Below, one piece after another: positions 25,101 to 33,782 of a stretch of DNA of 55,987 nt. Position 1 is the first letter of the stretch; the number at the start of each line of letters is the position of its first letter. The stretch comes from Segetibacter sp. GTDB lineage: Bacteria > Bacteroidota > Bacteroidia > Chitinophagales > Chitinophagaceae. The notes under the pieces were generated by a model, which made no database searches, was not told the DNA's origin, and saw only the letters and a list, made by a program, of their open reading frames with translations. The stretch lies in contig JAQBNN010000143.1 of NCBI GenBank assembly GCA_028288505.1, positions 1 through 55,987 of the forward strand, in the 5' to 3' direction. Both the position numbers and the translations under genes were made by a program.

Positions 25101-25755
25101 GATGATTGTTTACTGCGTTAATGTCCATCATTGCTTCAATCACATCATCAGGAATAACTTCTAACTGGTTCAACTCATGGGATGTGCGGAAGCCATCAAA
25201 AATATTTAAAAAAGGTATACGCGAATTAAGTGTAGCAGATTGAGAGATGAGGGCCATATCCATCACTTCCTGCGGGTTGTTGCCAAAAAGCATGCTGAAG
25301 CCTGTACCACGTACTGCCATTACATCGCTATGATCGCCAAAGATGGATAATGCATGCGTTGCTAATGCTCTTGCTGCAATGTGAAAAACAGTTGGCAGCA
25401 ACTCACCGGCAATCTTATACATGTTTGGTATCATCAACAACAAACCCTGTGAAGCGGTAAAGGTAGTTGTCAATGCACCACCTTGTAATGCACCGTGCAA
25501 AGCACCTGCTGCACCGGCTTCACTTTGCATTTCCATTACCCGAGGCACGGATCCGTAAATGTTAGTCATGCCTTTAGCGCTCCATTCATCTGCCCATTCG
25601 CCCATGGTAGACGAAGGTGTGATAGGATAAATAGCGCAAACTTCATTTGTTTTATAAGCAATATAAGCGGCAGCTTCGTTGCCGTCCATAATTTCAAGGG
25701 ATGCTTTTTCTTCCGCTAAGGTCGTAAGTATCAGCGGTTCGGTTGCTGTTTGCAT
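22183..25755 (-). CDS. nifJ: pyruvate:ferredoxin (flavodoxin) oxidoreductase
   Basis: A 1190-residue single-chain enzyme, the normal length. Domain order is typical: YPITPSSTMGEWADEW (43-58) in the pyrimidine domain, a gamma domain near 410-610, two [4Fe-4S] motifs near 700 (CTQCNKCIVICP) and 757 (CTGCNLCVEFCP), then the pyrophosphate domain with CAGCGETPYLKLL near 837, NATGCSSIFGANLPTTPW and GDGWAYDIGYGG near 988. It oxidises pyruvate and CoA to acetyl-CoA, CO2 and reduced ferredoxin. It is convergent with ferredoxin-korAB and divergent from nuoA, sharing a 428-bp region with the latter. All cofactor residues look intact. Confidence 0.97.
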   Translation of the reverse strand: MQTATEPLILTTLAEEKASLEIMDGNEAAAYIAYKTNEVCAIYPITPSSTMGEWADEWSAKGMTNIYGSVPRVMEMQSEAGAAGALHGALQGGALTTTFTASQGLLLMIPNMYKIAGELLPTVFHIAARALATHALSIFGDHSDVMAVRGTGFSMLFGNNPQEVMDMALISQSATLNSRIPFLNIFDGFRTSHELNQLEVIPDDVIEAMMDINAVNNHRDRALSPTNPVVRGTAQNPDVFFQNREAANLYYNEVPVIVKSKMRQFEKLTGRAYKLFEYYGHGEADRMIVIMGSGVGAVRETVDYLNKKGERVGVMIVRLFRPLHIDDLINEIPLSVTHIAVLDRCKEASSIGEPLFMDVSSALSERKHLTSKVVIGGRYGLSSKEFTPAMVLSIFEELNKKAPKKHFTVGIEDDLTHLSLSYDKTFSLDSQHLFRGLFFGLGADGTVSANKNSIKIIGDKTDNYIQGYFVYDSKKSGSLTVSHLRFGKHPIQSTYLVNLANFVACHHFNYLAKYDILKDTEDGAVFLLNAPFPKDEVWEKLPKKIQEQIMQKKLKFYCINAYDVAKEAGMGNRINTILQTCFFAISNILPREEAIKKIKEAIYDSYWKKGEAVVQKNYEAVDKTLANLYEVDYTGFIAGDIALDNLIPQSAPDFVREVLAKIISGDGDDLPVSAFPVDGTFPSGTTKWEKRNIADAVPVWDADLCTQCNKCIVICPHAAIRAKVYDKGLLQQSPSTFKSKDPIGKEWDKATEAYTLQVSTEDCTGCNLCVEFCPITSKTDPGHKAVNLYNKTPIQEQEIENWNYFLTIPEVDRARVNPNTIKGSQFFQPLFEFSGACAGCGETPYLKLLTQLFGERMIVANATGCSSIFGANLPTTPWTTNNAGRGPAWANSLFEDNAEFGLGIKLANDKKKESAISLLTQLRLQVGEELADTIIHAPEITEADIKVKLDLIKELKDKLQNNTSFAAQNLLHLADFLTEKSMWIVGGDGWAYDIGYGGLDHVLSTGENINILVMDTEVYSNTGGQKSKSTPIGASAKFAVNGKTTGKKDLALQAIAHGTAYVAQIAMGANDAHTLRTILEAEAYPGPSLVIAYSHCIAHGIEMNKGAEEQDLAVKSGYWPLFHYNPLKPKGQRFVIDSKDPTLELADFMYRENRFKVIKAKDPVLAETYMAQAEEAKVSRWERLNILKGL

Positions 25756-26183
25756 GTGGAGGTATATTAGAATGTAAAACTATTATCATGATCTTCGGGA
25801 AAGCATGATTTAGGTCATCCGTTGTGACGTTAAATGTCATGAATACGATGAAAGTTTTATAGGATATGTGAACGATGCTAACAGCAACACTTAGCCTTAG
25901 TGTCTCAGGCAGTAAATTTAACCAGGTCACTTTATAATACTTATCACCCCGCCTTTATATACCTTGAAAAGCCCTTAACTGGCAAACATGCACCATCAGC
26001 AGTTTCATATTTGTTGTGCCATGTCAAGGCGGTATCATACATGACCAATGATATGTTTATAATTGACGTTGGTCAGTTTGTCCATTCTAGGAATCTCATA
26101 ATTTCACGTTCTTAAACCACCGAGAAAATCCTATATTTAAAGTGGTTACAGGTATTGTGAGTTCTCCAATAAATTAAGTTGTT
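25756..26183. promoter_or_regulatory. divergent nifJ-nuoA regulatory region
   Basis: No gene is seen in these 428 bp. Two inverted repeats stand out. TGACGTTAAATGTCA (25825-25839, 7-base arms with one mismatch) lies 70 bases upstream of nifJ and resembles CRP/FNR-family site geometry only loosely. TGACCAA/TTGGTCA (26042-26075, 20-base spacer) lies 109 bases upstream of nuoA, and TGACGTT recurs in it. TATATTTA at 26132-26139 could be a -7 box for nuoA, without a good TTTG partner. Confidence 0.4.
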
Positions 26184-26534
26184 ATGGGTTCTGTCTCCCT
26201 GATTGTTCTAACTATTGCAGCCGTACTTTTTTCTGCCGGGGGCATCCTCATCGCAAAAGTATTTGTGAGGGGATCAAAGAATCCACAAAAGGGTCAGCCC
26301 TACGAATGTGGCATACCAACACAAGGTTCTCCCTGGAAACAATTTCATGTAGGGTACTATTTGTTTGCTTTACTCTTCCTGGTTTTCGACGTTGAATTAA
26401 TCTTCATGTATCCATGGGCAGTGGTTGTAAAAAAGGTAGGCTTAGTAGCACTTGTTGAGCTTATTATATTTCTCTTCATCTTATTCATGGGCTTTTTGTA
26501 TGCGCATAAAAAAGGTGCATTAAAATGGATGTAG
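26184..26534 (+). CDS. nuoA: NADH-quinone oxidoreductase subunit A family
   Basis: A 116-residue membrane protein with three hydrophobic helices. The family signature [15 protein letters not shown] is followed by [20 protein letters not shown] and MYPWAV, the conserved loop and second helix of NuoA. It is the first gene of the nuo cluster and overlaps nuoB by 10 bases. Confidence 0.95.
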   Translation: MGSVSLIVLTIAAVLFSAGGILIAKVFVRGSKNPQKGQPYECGIPTQGSPWKQFHVGYYLFALLFLVFDVELIFMYPWAVVVKKVGLVALVELIIFLFILFMGFLYAHKKGALKWM

Positions 26535-27157
26535 CCTCCTCTAACTCCCCAAAACAGGGAGAACAAAAAACGACATTAATGGATAGCAAAAAATTTGATT
26601 ATTTAAGTACTTCAAAACCCTCCTCTACGGGGCAGGTTGAAGGAGCTTTATTTCCCGGTGAAGTTCATCCATCTTCTGATGGTGGTTTAATAGCAGGCAA
26701 ACTGCAGGACCTTGTTAACTGGGGTCGCTCAAATTCCTTATGGCCGCTCACGTTTGCAACCAGTTGTTGCGGTATAGAAATGATGTCTGTTGCTTCTGCT
26801 AAATATGATTTTTCACGCTTTGGTTTTGAAGTAGCAAGAGCTTCTCCAAGGCAGGCTGATGTGATCATTATCGCAGGTACAATTGTCAATAAAATGGCAC
26901 CCGTTTTAAAAAGGTTATACGATCAGATGGCTGATCCGAAATATGTGATTGCCATGGGTGCATGTGCCATTAGCGGCGGACCTTTCTTCTATAATACTTA
27001 CTCCGTGGTTAAAGGAGCAGATCACGTGATACCGGTAGATGTTTATATACCTGGTTGCCCACCACGACCAGAGGCATTGTTGCATGCACTGATAAGCTTG
27101 CAGGAAAAAATAAAAGCAGGTTTAACAAGAGAGCAAATAAAAAGCGGCAAAGATTAA
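26525..27157 (+). CDS. nuoB: NADH-quinone oxidoreductase subunit B family (cluster N2)
   Basis: A 210-residue hydrophilic subunit. The N2 [4Fe-4S] ligands are Cys81-Cys82 ([10 protein letters not shown]), Cys147 (MGACAISGG) and Cys178 ([11 protein letters not shown]), with the spacing seen in other NuoB. N2 hands electrons to menaquinone. The N-terminus is about 35 residues longer than usual and polar; starting at Met19 (26579) would trim 18 of these, so the start is uncertain. The 10-base overlap with nuoA favours coupling if the long form is used. Confidence 0.95.
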   Translation: MDVASSNSPKQGEQKTTLMDSKKFDYLSTSKPSSTGQVEGALFPGEVHPSSDGGLIAGKLQDLVNWGRSNSLWPLTFATSCCGIEMMSVASAKYDFSRFGFEVARASPRQADVIIIAGTIVNKMAPVLKRLYDQMADPKYVIAMGACAISGGPFFYNTYSVVKGADHVIPVDVYIPGCPPRPEALLHALISLQEKIKAGLTREQIKSGKD

Positions 27158-27158
27158 C

Positions 27159-27614
27159 ATGGATAACGAATCAATAAAATCCCAGGTACTTGAGATACTT
27201 CCTTCCGCCACCTTTGATGAAACAGGTGAATGGTTGAACATATTGATAGAGTCTAAGAGTTGGAAGACATTTGCACATCAACTTCGTTCACCTGCGGGTT
27301 TAAACTTCGATTACTTATTCTGTGTTACCAGTGTTGATTGGAAGACACATTTTACCATGGTATATCATCTTACATCCACTGCACACCGAACTTCCATAGT
27401 CGTAAAAGCAAAATTAGACAGAGAAAATCCGGAGATAGAAACGGTATCAGATATATGGCGAACAGCAGAGTTTCATGAAAGAGAAGTGTATGATTTGTTC
27501 GGTGTAAAATTCTTACATCACCCTGATCTGCGAAGATTGTTTTTAACAGATGATTGGGTCGGCTATCCGTTGCGAAAAGATTACGATGATCCTATTAATA
27601 TGATCAAATTATAA
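27159..27614 (+). CDS. nuoC: NADH-quinone oxidoreductase subunit C family
   Basis: A 151-residue subunit with the NuoC signature near the C-terminus: AEFHEREVYDLFGVKF, then HHPDLRRLFLTDDWVGYPLR. It is not fused to nuoD, unlike in enterobacteria. It starts 1 base after the nuoB stop. It is part of the connecting arm with NuoB, NuoD and NuoI. Confidence 0.95.
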   Translation: MDNESIKSQVLEILPSATFDETGEWLNILIESKSWKTFAHQLRSPAGLNFDYLFCVTSVDWKTHFTMVYHLTSTAHRTSIVVKAKLDRENPEIETVSDIWRTAEFHEREVYDLFGVKFLHHPDLRRLFLTDDWVGYPLRKDYDDPINMIKL

Positions 27615-27635
27615 GTGAGACACTGTAGTTAAAGT

Positions 27636-28790
27636 ATGTACACCACAACTGAAATATTAGAACAAAAAATACAAGTCGCCCCGACAGGTGAGCTACAGGA
27701 TACAGGAGACCTGGTGATTAATATTGGTCCACAGCATCCCGCTACGCATGGTGTACTCCACTTGGTTATAACGCTCGATGGTGAAACCGTTAAGAAGATA
27801 GAGCCCCATCTCGGCTACATACATCGCTCAATAGAAAAGATGTGTGAAAGTTTATCCTACCGTCAATTCATTTATAGCACAAGCCGGATGGATTACTTGA
27901 GTGCACACATCAACAATCATGCATGTGCTATGTGCGTAGAGAAAGGTTTGCAGATAGAAGTGCCGCGTCGTGCAATGGTAATAAGAGTATTGATGGATGA
28001 ACTGACCCGCATTGCTTCACATGAGTTATGGTGGGGCGCAATGGCTATGGATCTTGGTGCTTTCACACCGTTCTTTCATGCATTTAGGGAGAGGGAAAAG
28101 ATTACTGATATAATGGAAGAAAGCTGTGGGGCAAGGCTTACCATGAACTATATAGTACCGGGTGGAGTGATGAATGATATACATCCTGATTTTCAGCAAA
28201 AAATAAAAGAATTTATCACTCAGTTCAAGAGTAAAATTTATGAGTATGATGAAATGGTAACAGGTAATATTATTTTTCAAAACAGGACTAAGGGGGTTGG
28301 CAGAATAAGTAAAGAAGATGCCATATCCTATGGCTGCAGCGGACCTGTTGCACGTGCAAGCGGAGTACGTAGTGATATAAGAAAGCTCTATCCCTATGAA
28401 GTATACAATGAAGTAGAATTCGACGAAATACTTGAAACAGCAGGAGACTCCTTTGCACGATACATGGTGCGTGTTAGAGAGATGCATCAGAGCATAAGCA
28501 TCATAGAACAACTAATAGATAACATTCCAGAAGGTGACTTTCAGGCTAAAACAAAAGCGGTATTAAAATTACCTAAAGGAGAATTTTATACAAGAGTAGA
28601 AACAGCAAGAGGCGAGTTAGGTGTGTACATTATAAGTGAAGGAGGAACTACTCCATACAGAATTAAGTTCAGATCTCCCGGCTTCTCTAATCTTTCAGCT
28701 TTAGAGCATATGGCTAAGGGTGGTAAGTTAGGCGACCTTATGGCAACTATGGGAACGTTGGATTTAGTAATACCGGATATAGACAGGTAA
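27636..28790 (+). CDS. nuoD: NADH-quinone oxidoreductase subunit D family (quinone-site 49-kDa type)
   Basis: A 384-residue subunit, near the usual 400. It shows INIGPQHPATHGVLHLV, EPHLGYIHRSIEKMCE, QFIYSTSRMDYLSAH, the GARLTMNYIVPGGV block, and near the end GELGVYIISEGGTTPYR with IKFRSPGFSNL and LVIPDIDR. Together these are the quinone-site subunit that replaces the [NiFe] hydrogenase large subunit; the hydrogenase CxxC metal ligands are absent, as expected for complex I. In 14-gene operons nuoE, nuoF and nuoG follow here; in this window nuoH follows after 108 bp. Confidence 0.96.
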   Translation: MYTTTEILEQKIQVAPTGELQDTGDLVINIGPQHPATHGVLHLVITLDGETVKKIEPHLGYIHRSIEKMCESLSYRQFIYSTSRMDYLSAHINNHACAMCVEKGLQIEVPRRAMVIRVLMDELTRIASHELWWGAMAMDLGAFTPFFHAFREREKITDIMEESCGARLTMNYIVPGGVMNDIHPDFQQKIKEFITQFKSKIYEYDEMVTGNIIFQNRTKGVGRISKEDAISYGCSGPVARASGVRSDIRKLYPYEVYNEVEFDEILETAGDSFARYMVRVREMHQSISIIEQLIDNIPEGDFQAKTKAVLKLPKGEFYTRVETARGELGVYIISEGGTTPYRIKFRSPGFSNLSALEHMAKGGKLGDLMATMGTLDLVIPDIDR

Positions 28791-28821
28791 GAAGAGTGTA
28801 GAATTATGATTAAGAGATTAT

Positions 28822-28871
28822 AATTATGAGTTGTTTACTCATGCTTGCTTACAAAGTCACAACTCATAATT
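28822..28871. other. 13-bp inverted repeat in the nuoD-nuoH junction
   Basis: AATTATGAGTTGT (28822-28834) and ACAACTCATAATT (28859-28871) pair perfectly around a 24-base loop. It is AT-rich with no T run, so it is not a clear terminator. It sits exactly where nuoEFG would be in a full operon. It could be an mRNA processing site or a chance result of phrase repeats. Confidence 0.5.
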
Positions 28872-28898
28872 CTAAACTCATAACTCATAACTAAAAAG

Positions 28899-29975
28899 AT
28901 GTTTAGTTTACAAGGCATAACAAAAGGAGTTCACACATGGTTGTATAGCAACATGAGCAGCACTACGGCACTGGTGGTTGAGTGTGCAATTGTGATGCTC
29001 TTGTCTATTGGCTTATTTGCGATACTGGGTTTAGTACTAGTGTTGATGGAAAGAAAAGTTGCTGCCCACATGCAAATAAGGCTAGGACCAAATCGAGTAG
29101 GACCATGGGGATTGTTGCAGACAACCGCTGATACTTTAAAGCTCGTGATGAAGGAAGGCCTAACACCAGATGGTGCTGATAAGATCTTATTCAACCTTGC
29201 GCCGTTTGTTATAATGATTGTTGCGATGCTTATACTTGCTCCTATTGCATTTGCTTCGGGTTTTCAAATTTGGGATCTAAATATTGGAGTGCTATTCGTT
29301 ACGGCGGTATCATCTATTTCTGTTATTGCAATTTTAATGGCAGGATGGGCAAGTAATAACAAGTACTCCATGCTGGGTGCTATGCGAAGCGGAGCGCAGA
29401 TAGTAAGCTATGAATTATCTGCAGGCTTATCAATCATATCAATTGTTGTGTTAACCGGAAGTTTACAAATCTCCGAAATAATTGAATCGCAAAGAAATGG
29501 CTGGTGGTTGTTTAAAGGACATATACCTGCGGTGATTTCTTTTGTCATTTTCTTAATAGCAGTTACTGCCGAAACCAACCGTGCGCCTTTTGATATGGCT
29601 GAAGCAGAATCGGAGTTAACAGCTGGCTTTCATACTGAGTATTCGGGAATGAAGTTCGCGTTGTTTTTTCTTGCTGAATACATAAACATATTTATTGTGT
29701 GTGCTATTGGGGCTACGCTTTTCTTAGGTGGGTGGATGCCATTGCATATCGGAAATTGGGAGGGTTTTAATCATATTATGGATTACATCCCTTCATCAAT
29801 TTGGTTCTTTGGTAAAACATTTTTCCTGATCTTTTTAATTATGTGGTTTAGGTGGACATTTCCACGATTACGTATTGATCAGTTGTTGAATTTGGAATGG
29901 AAGTATTTGTTACCAATAAGTATGTTTAACCTGTTGCTGATGGCAGTGGTTGCGATAATGGGGTGGCATTTTTAG
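28899..29975 (+). CDS. nuoH: NADH-quinone oxidoreductase subunit H family
   Basis: A 358-residue membrane subunit with eight or nine helices. ERKVAAHMQIRLGPNRVGP followed by WGLLQTTADTLKL, ETNRAPFDMAEAESELTAGF followed by HTEYSGMKFALFFLAEY, and RWTFPRLRIDQL are the conserved NuoH loops that form the quinone-entry region with NuoB and NuoD. All are intact. Confidence 0.96.
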   Translation: MFSLQGITKGVHTWLYSNMSSTTALVVECAIVMLLSIGLFAILGLVLVLMERKVAAHMQIRLGPNRVGPWGLLQTTADTLKLVMKEGLTPDGADKILFNLAPFVIMIVAMLILAPIAFASGFQIWDLNIGVLFVTAVSSISVIAILMAGWASNNKYSMLGAMRSGAQIVSYELSAGLSIISIVVLTGSLQISEIIESQRNGWWLFKGHIPAVISFVIFLIAVTAETNRAPFDMAEAESELTAGFHTEYSGMKFALFFLAEYINIFIVCAIGATLFLGGWMPLHIGNWEGFNHIMDYIPSSIWFFGKTFFLIFLIMWFRWTFPRLRIDQLLNLEWKYLLPISMFNLLLMAVVAIMGWHF

Positions 29976-29990
29976 TTACAGGAAAGGAAG

Positions 29991-30050
29991 CCCAAAGGCA
30001 CCAAGTAAAGGCATAGTGCTGCTTCGTGTTCTTTATGTCTTTGTGGTTTA
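29991..30050. repeat. intergenic 'CCAAAGGCACCAAG / CTTTGTGGTT' phrase repeat
   Basis: CCAAAGGCACCAAGTAAAGGC is followed by CTTCGTGTTCTTTATGTCTT and TGTGGTT. The two halves are loosely inverted (AAAGGCAC against GTCTTTGTGG). Phrases of this type are recurrent intergenic filler in Bacteroidota. It lies in the 166-bp nuoH-nuoI gap. Confidence 0.35.
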
Positions 30051-30079
30051 AAATAGAAGATGAATAAAGAGCTCAAAGC

Positions 30080-30102
30080 ACAAGAGTGCGACGCAATGGA
30101 GG
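30080..30102 (-). repeat. dispersed intergenic repeat, single copy
   Basis: ACAAGAGTGCGACGCAATGG is the inverse of the TTGCGTCGCACTCTTGT variant seen at 962 and 50943. It lies 40 bases upstream of nuoI, inside the nuo cluster. Confidence 0.6.
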
Positions 30103-30141
30103 ATGAATAGTGGTATAATGACGACTACATAAAATCTTAAA

Positions 30142-30612
30142 ATGTTTATCAAAGAATATATAAAGGATGTTTACTCCGGTGTTAAATCATTGCTTGCTGG
30201 CATGCGAAGGACCGGTAAATATTTTATAACGCCTTCTGAAATTATTACAGAGCAATACCCTGAGTTTAAAGCCAAGCTTTCTGAGCGCTTTCGGGGTGAA
30301 GTGGTAATGCCGCATGATGCGAATAATGAACATGCTTGTACAGGATGTACTGCATGCGAATTGGCTTGTCCAAATGGTACGATCAAGATCATCACGAAGG
30401 TTGATTTACAGCCTGATGGTAAGAAGAAGAAAGCGATAGACACGTTCGTGTATCACTTGGAGATGTGTACGATGTGCAACCTGTGCATCGAGGCTTGTCC
30501 GACGGATGCGATAAAGATGGCGCAAAACTTTGAGCACAGTGTTTTTGACCGCAACATGCTCACCAAAAAATTGAATAAAGCAGGTTCTAAAATAAGGGAG
30601 GGCGTTGAATAA
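30142..30612 (+). CDS. nuoI: NADH-quinone oxidoreductase subunit I family (two [4Fe-4S] clusters)
   Basis: A 156-residue subunit. The two cluster motifs are Cys66, Cys69, Cys72, Cys76 (CTGCTACELACP) and Cys109, Cys112, Cys115, Cys119 (CTMCNLCIEACP), matching clusters N6a and N6b. In a complex without NuoEFG this subunit would be the likely docking point for ferredoxin (inference). The stop overlaps the nuoJ start by one base. Confidence 0.95.
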   Translation: MFIKEYIKDVYSGVKSLLAGMRRTGKYFITPSEIITEQYPEFKAKLSERFRGEVVMPHDANNEHACTGCTACELACPNGTIKIITKVDLQPDGKKKKAIDTFVYHLEMCTMCNLCIEACPTDAIKMAQNFEHSVFDRNMLTKKLNKAGSKIREGVE

Positions 30613-31235
30613 TGGATGCATCATCAATCATATTTTATGGCATAGCTGCTTTTATTTTGGGGACTGCATTTATTTCAGTTACCACCACTAAAATATTCCG
30701 TGCTGCTATTGCTTTGTTGTTTTCATTGATCGGTATTGCAGGGTTATACTTTTGGATGCAGGTTGACTTTATTGCTGCGGTTCAAATAACTGTTTATGTA
30801 GGCGGCATTGTTATACTCATCATATTCTCCATCTTTCTTACGCAACAAAGTGGAAGCGAAATGCCGAAGCCGACGATGAAGCGAACTATCTTTTCATTGC
30901 TTGCTACTTTTTTGGGTATTGGCTTTACCTATAATCTTATCAACGAGTATGGTTTTGCTGCAACACCTTTAAAGCCTTTTGCAGTAAGCGTTTCAGATAT
31001 TGGAATGGCAATGCTAAGTACCACTGAACATGGTTTTGTACTTCCGTTTGAAGTGGTAAGTATGTTGCTGCTTGCAGCTATGATTGGTTGCATAGTGATT
31101 GCAATGAAAGCACCGGCGGAGGAAAATTTAGTAGCTGATGAACTTGTAAACCAGGAACAAAAGTACCAGGAGATAAAACTACCTACTAATGTAATAACTA
31201 CTCCTGCAGAGGAGATGGAGGAAGTTATAAAATGA
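30612..31235 (+). CDS. nuoJ: NADH-quinone oxidoreductase subunit J family
   Basis: A 207-residue membrane subunit with five hydrophobic segments; IFYGIAAFILGTAFISVTTT at the start and FIAAVQITVYVGGIVILIIF in the middle are the NuoJ signature. The C-terminal 40 residues are polar. It overlaps nuoK by four bases (ATGA). Confidence 0.93.
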   Translation: MDASSIIFYGIAAFILGTAFISVTTTKIFRAAIALLFSLIGIAGLYFWMQVDFIAAVQITVYVGGIVILIIFSIFLTQQSGSEMPKPTMKRTIFSLLATFLGIGFTYNLINEYGFAATPLKPFAVSVSDIGMAMLSTTEHGFVLPFEVVSMLLLAAMIGCIVIAMKAPAEENLVADELVNQEQKYQEIKLPTNVITTPAEEMEEVIK

Positions 31236-31546
31236 GTTCAATACCCTTAACACATATTTTATTTTTAAGCACAGCATTGTTTTTCATTGGCATGTATGGA
31301 TTATTTACCCGTCGCAATTTAATCTCCATGCTGATGTCGATAGAGCTGATATTAAATAGCGTCAACATCAACTTCGTTGCGTTCAATAAATATTTATATG
31401 CTGATAAACTGGACGGTATCTTCTTTGCCATTTTCATTATTGCCATTGCTGCGGCAGAAGCGGCTGTTGCCATTGCGATCATTATAAATTTATACAGAAG
31501 CCATAGATCGATTGATGTGGAGGATGCGACGGAGATGAGGTATTAA
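31232..31546 (+). CDS. nuoK: NADH-quinone oxidoreductase subunit K family
   Basis: A 104-residue membrane subunit with three helices. The two buried glutamates of the family are in MLMSIELILNSVNINFVAF and AAAEAAVAIAI. Length and order are standard. Confidence 0.94.
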   Translation: MSSIPLTHILFLSTALFFIGMYGLFTRRNLISMLMSIELILNSVNINFVAFNKYLYADKLDGIFFAIFIIAIAAAEAAVAIAIIINLYRSHRSIDVEDATEMRY

Positions 31547-31619
31547 AAAGACGGGGACAGACCACTGACCACAGCCGGGAGTTTTTTGACTTTTGCATTT
31601 TGACTTTTGAATTATTAAC

Positions 31620-33584
31620 ATGAACAATTTCATCATAGCCCTCATTCCTTTACTTCCCTTAGCCACCTTCATTTTATTGGGGCTTTTCGGAAGAAAGTAT
31701 TTTAAAACCTCCAGTGGAATTATTGGTACAGCATCTTTATTGGCATCAACGGCCATTTCAATTTATACTGCTTACAAGTACTTTTTTGTTTATGGCAAAG
31801 TAAATGGTGTTTATCAACCGATCACTGCATTAAAATATACATGGCATGAGTTCTCTCCAAATCTTTCTATTGACATGGGCATACTGCTAGATCCCATATC
31901 TATGATGATGATCGTACTGGTTACATTTATTTCGTTGATGGTTCACATATTTAGCCTTGGCTACATGAAAGGTGAAGACAGGTTCGCTACTTACTTTGCC
32001 TTCTTATCACTCTTTAGTTTTTCTATGTTAGGGTTAGTGCTATCAACAAACATCTTCCAGATATACATCTTCTGGGAGTTAGTGGGTGCATCTTCTTTCT
32101 TACTCATTGGATTTTACTTCTACAAACCTTCGGCAGTAGCTGCTTCCAAAAAAGCTTTCATAGTAACCCGCTTTGCTGACCTTGGATTTTTAATAGGTAT
32201 TTTGATTTTGGGCTTCCAGGCACAAACACTCGACTTCGGAGTACTAATTCAACGACTTACTACAGCCGGATCACCACAATTAATAGGTATTACTACTACA
32301 TCTTTCTTAGGTATTTCATTATTAACATGGGCCTTATCATTAGTGTTTATAGGTGGAGCAGGTAAGTCTGCGATGTTCCCACTACACATCTGGTTACCCG
32401 ATGCCATGGAAGGACCAACACCTGTATCTGCTTTAATACATGCGGCAACTATGGTAGTGGCTGGTGTTTATTTAGCAGCTAGGTTATTTCCGGTGTATGC
32501 TATTTCAGCACCTGGTGTGTTAGAAGGCATTATGTATATAGGTGCCATTACTGCTGTAATTGCTGCTATAATTGCCTGCACACAAACGGACATAAAACGG
32601 GTGCTTGCATATAGCACCATGTCGCAAATAGGTTATATGATGTTTGCGTTAGGCGTTTCAAAATATGGTGGTGAAGATGGGCTTGGCTATATGGGCTCCA
32701 TGTTTCATCTCTTCACCCATGCGTTCTTCAAATCATTATTATTTCTTGGTGCCGGTGCCGTAATTCATATGATACACAGTAATGAAATGAAGGACATGGG
32801 AGGTTTGCGAAAGACAATGCCAATCACACATATTACTTTCTTAATTGCATGTTTGGCAATCGCAGGCATTCCTCCATTCGCAGGTTTTTTTAGTAAAGAA
32901 GAAATATTGTTAGCAGCTTTTCACGGAAATAAATTTATATATGGACTAGCGTTGCTGACCGCCGGGCTAACTGCTTTTTATATGTTCCGTTTATACTTTT
33001 CAATTTTCTGGAGCAAACAAGCAACAGCTGAAGACAACTTAAACGTTGAAGGTTTTGCATCGGAACATAAACCGCATAGTGAAGGAACATGGTCAATGAA
33101 AATTCCTCTGATAATACTCGCTGTATGTTCGCTATTTGCGGGCTTAGTTCCATTTGCTAATTACATCACATCAGATGGTGCATCACTTGCAACGCATATG
33201 GATCTTACTTTTTCAATAGCGCCTGTGGTATTGGCATTAGCTGGAATTTTATTAGCGGCTTACTTATATAAAAACGAAAGCGATAAGTCCACACGGGTAG
33301 CTGCTTTAATGGGCTCATTTTACAAAGCCGCTTACCGGAAGTTTTATGTTGATGAAGTTTATTTATTCATAACAAAGAAAGTAATCTTCAATCTTATTGG
33401 AAGACCAGCAGCGTGGATTGATAAGAACATTGTAGATGGCTCTGTTAATTTGCTGGCAACAACTACCGGGCAAATTTCTGCCAGGATAAAGGGAATACAA
33501 TCAGGACAAGTACAGAGTTATGCGATCTACTTTTTCGGAGGAATAATTGGAATGGCTGCTTTGTTTATATACCTGTGGATGTAG
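31620..33584 (+). CDS. nuoL: NADH-quinone oxidoreductase subunit L family (antiporter-like)
   Basis: A 654-residue antiporter-like proton-pumping subunit with about 16 helices. Seen: IYIFWELVGASSFLLIGFYF, then PTPVSALIHAATMVVAGVYL, QTDIKRVLAYSTMSQIGYMM, and HLFTHAFFKSLLFLGAGAVI, the functional Glu/Lys/His helices of the family. The C-terminal part (about 560-654) has the long lateral-helix region. It starts 73 bp after nuoK; the leader is made of TTTTGACTTTTG phrases. Confidence 0.96.
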   Translation: MNNFIIALIPLLPLATFILLGLFGRKYFKTSSGIIGTASLLASTAISIYTAYKYFFVYGKVNGVYQPITALKYTWHEFSPNLSIDMGILLDPISMMMIVLVTFISLMVHIFSLGYMKGEDRFATYFAFLSLFSFSMLGLVLSTNIFQIYIFWELVGASSFLLIGFYFYKPSAVAASKKAFIVTRFADLGFLIGILILGFQAQTLDFGVLIQRLTTAGSPQLIGITTTSFLGISLLTWALSLVFIGGAGKSAMFPLHIWLPDAMEGPTPVSALIHAATMVVAGVYLAARLFPVYAISAPGVLEGIMYIGAITAVIAAIIACTQTDIKRVLAYSTMSQIGYMMFALGVSKYGGEDGLGYMGSMFHLFTHAFFKSLLFLGAGAVIHMIHSNEMKDMGGLRKTMPITHITFLIACLAIAGIPPFAGFFSKEEILLAAFHGNKFIYGLALLTAGLTAFYMFRLYFSIFWSKQATAEDNLNVEGFASEHKPHSEGTWSMKIPLIILAVCSLFAGLVPFANYITSDGASLATHMDLTFSIAPVVLALAGILLAAYLYKNESDKSTRVAALMGSFYKAAYRKFYVDEVYLFITKKVIFNLIGRPAAWIDKNIVDGSVNLLATTTGQISARIKGIQSGQVQSYAIYFFGGIIGMAALFIYLWM

Positions 33585-33696
33585 GTTTCGCGTTTGCTGC
33601 ACAAGGTAGATTTTCATGTTCGTGATTTCGGATTTGCGTAGCCCGCCAGAAAGTAGAACAGTATGAATAAAGGCTGAGTTGAGTGAAGATATACAA

Positions 33697-33716
33697 GTAC
33701 AAGTGAGTGACACAAC
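33697..33716 (-). repeat. dispersed intergenic repeat, single copy upstream of nuoM
   Basis: GTACAAGTGAGTGACACAAC is the exact inverse of the commonest core. It lies in the nuoL-nuoM gap. A plus copy lies in the next gap (35328), so nuoM is flanked by an inverted pair. Confidence 0.7.
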
Positions 33717-33782
33717 CGGAGGTGATTTAAGAACAAATGCTGGAATCAAAAAACTGAAAACTACAAACTATAAACTACAAAC

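Noticed and set aside
25900-26115. 71-codon plus-strand frame between nifJ and nuoA
   Set aside because: Lies across the regulatory region, shows no protein-like pattern and ends without relation to nuoA.
28791-28898. Looked for nuoE, nuoF or nuoG or fragments between nuoD and nuoH
   Set aside because: Only 108 bp with no thioredoxin-like, flavin-binding or Fe-S motif in any frame; the genes are truly absent here.
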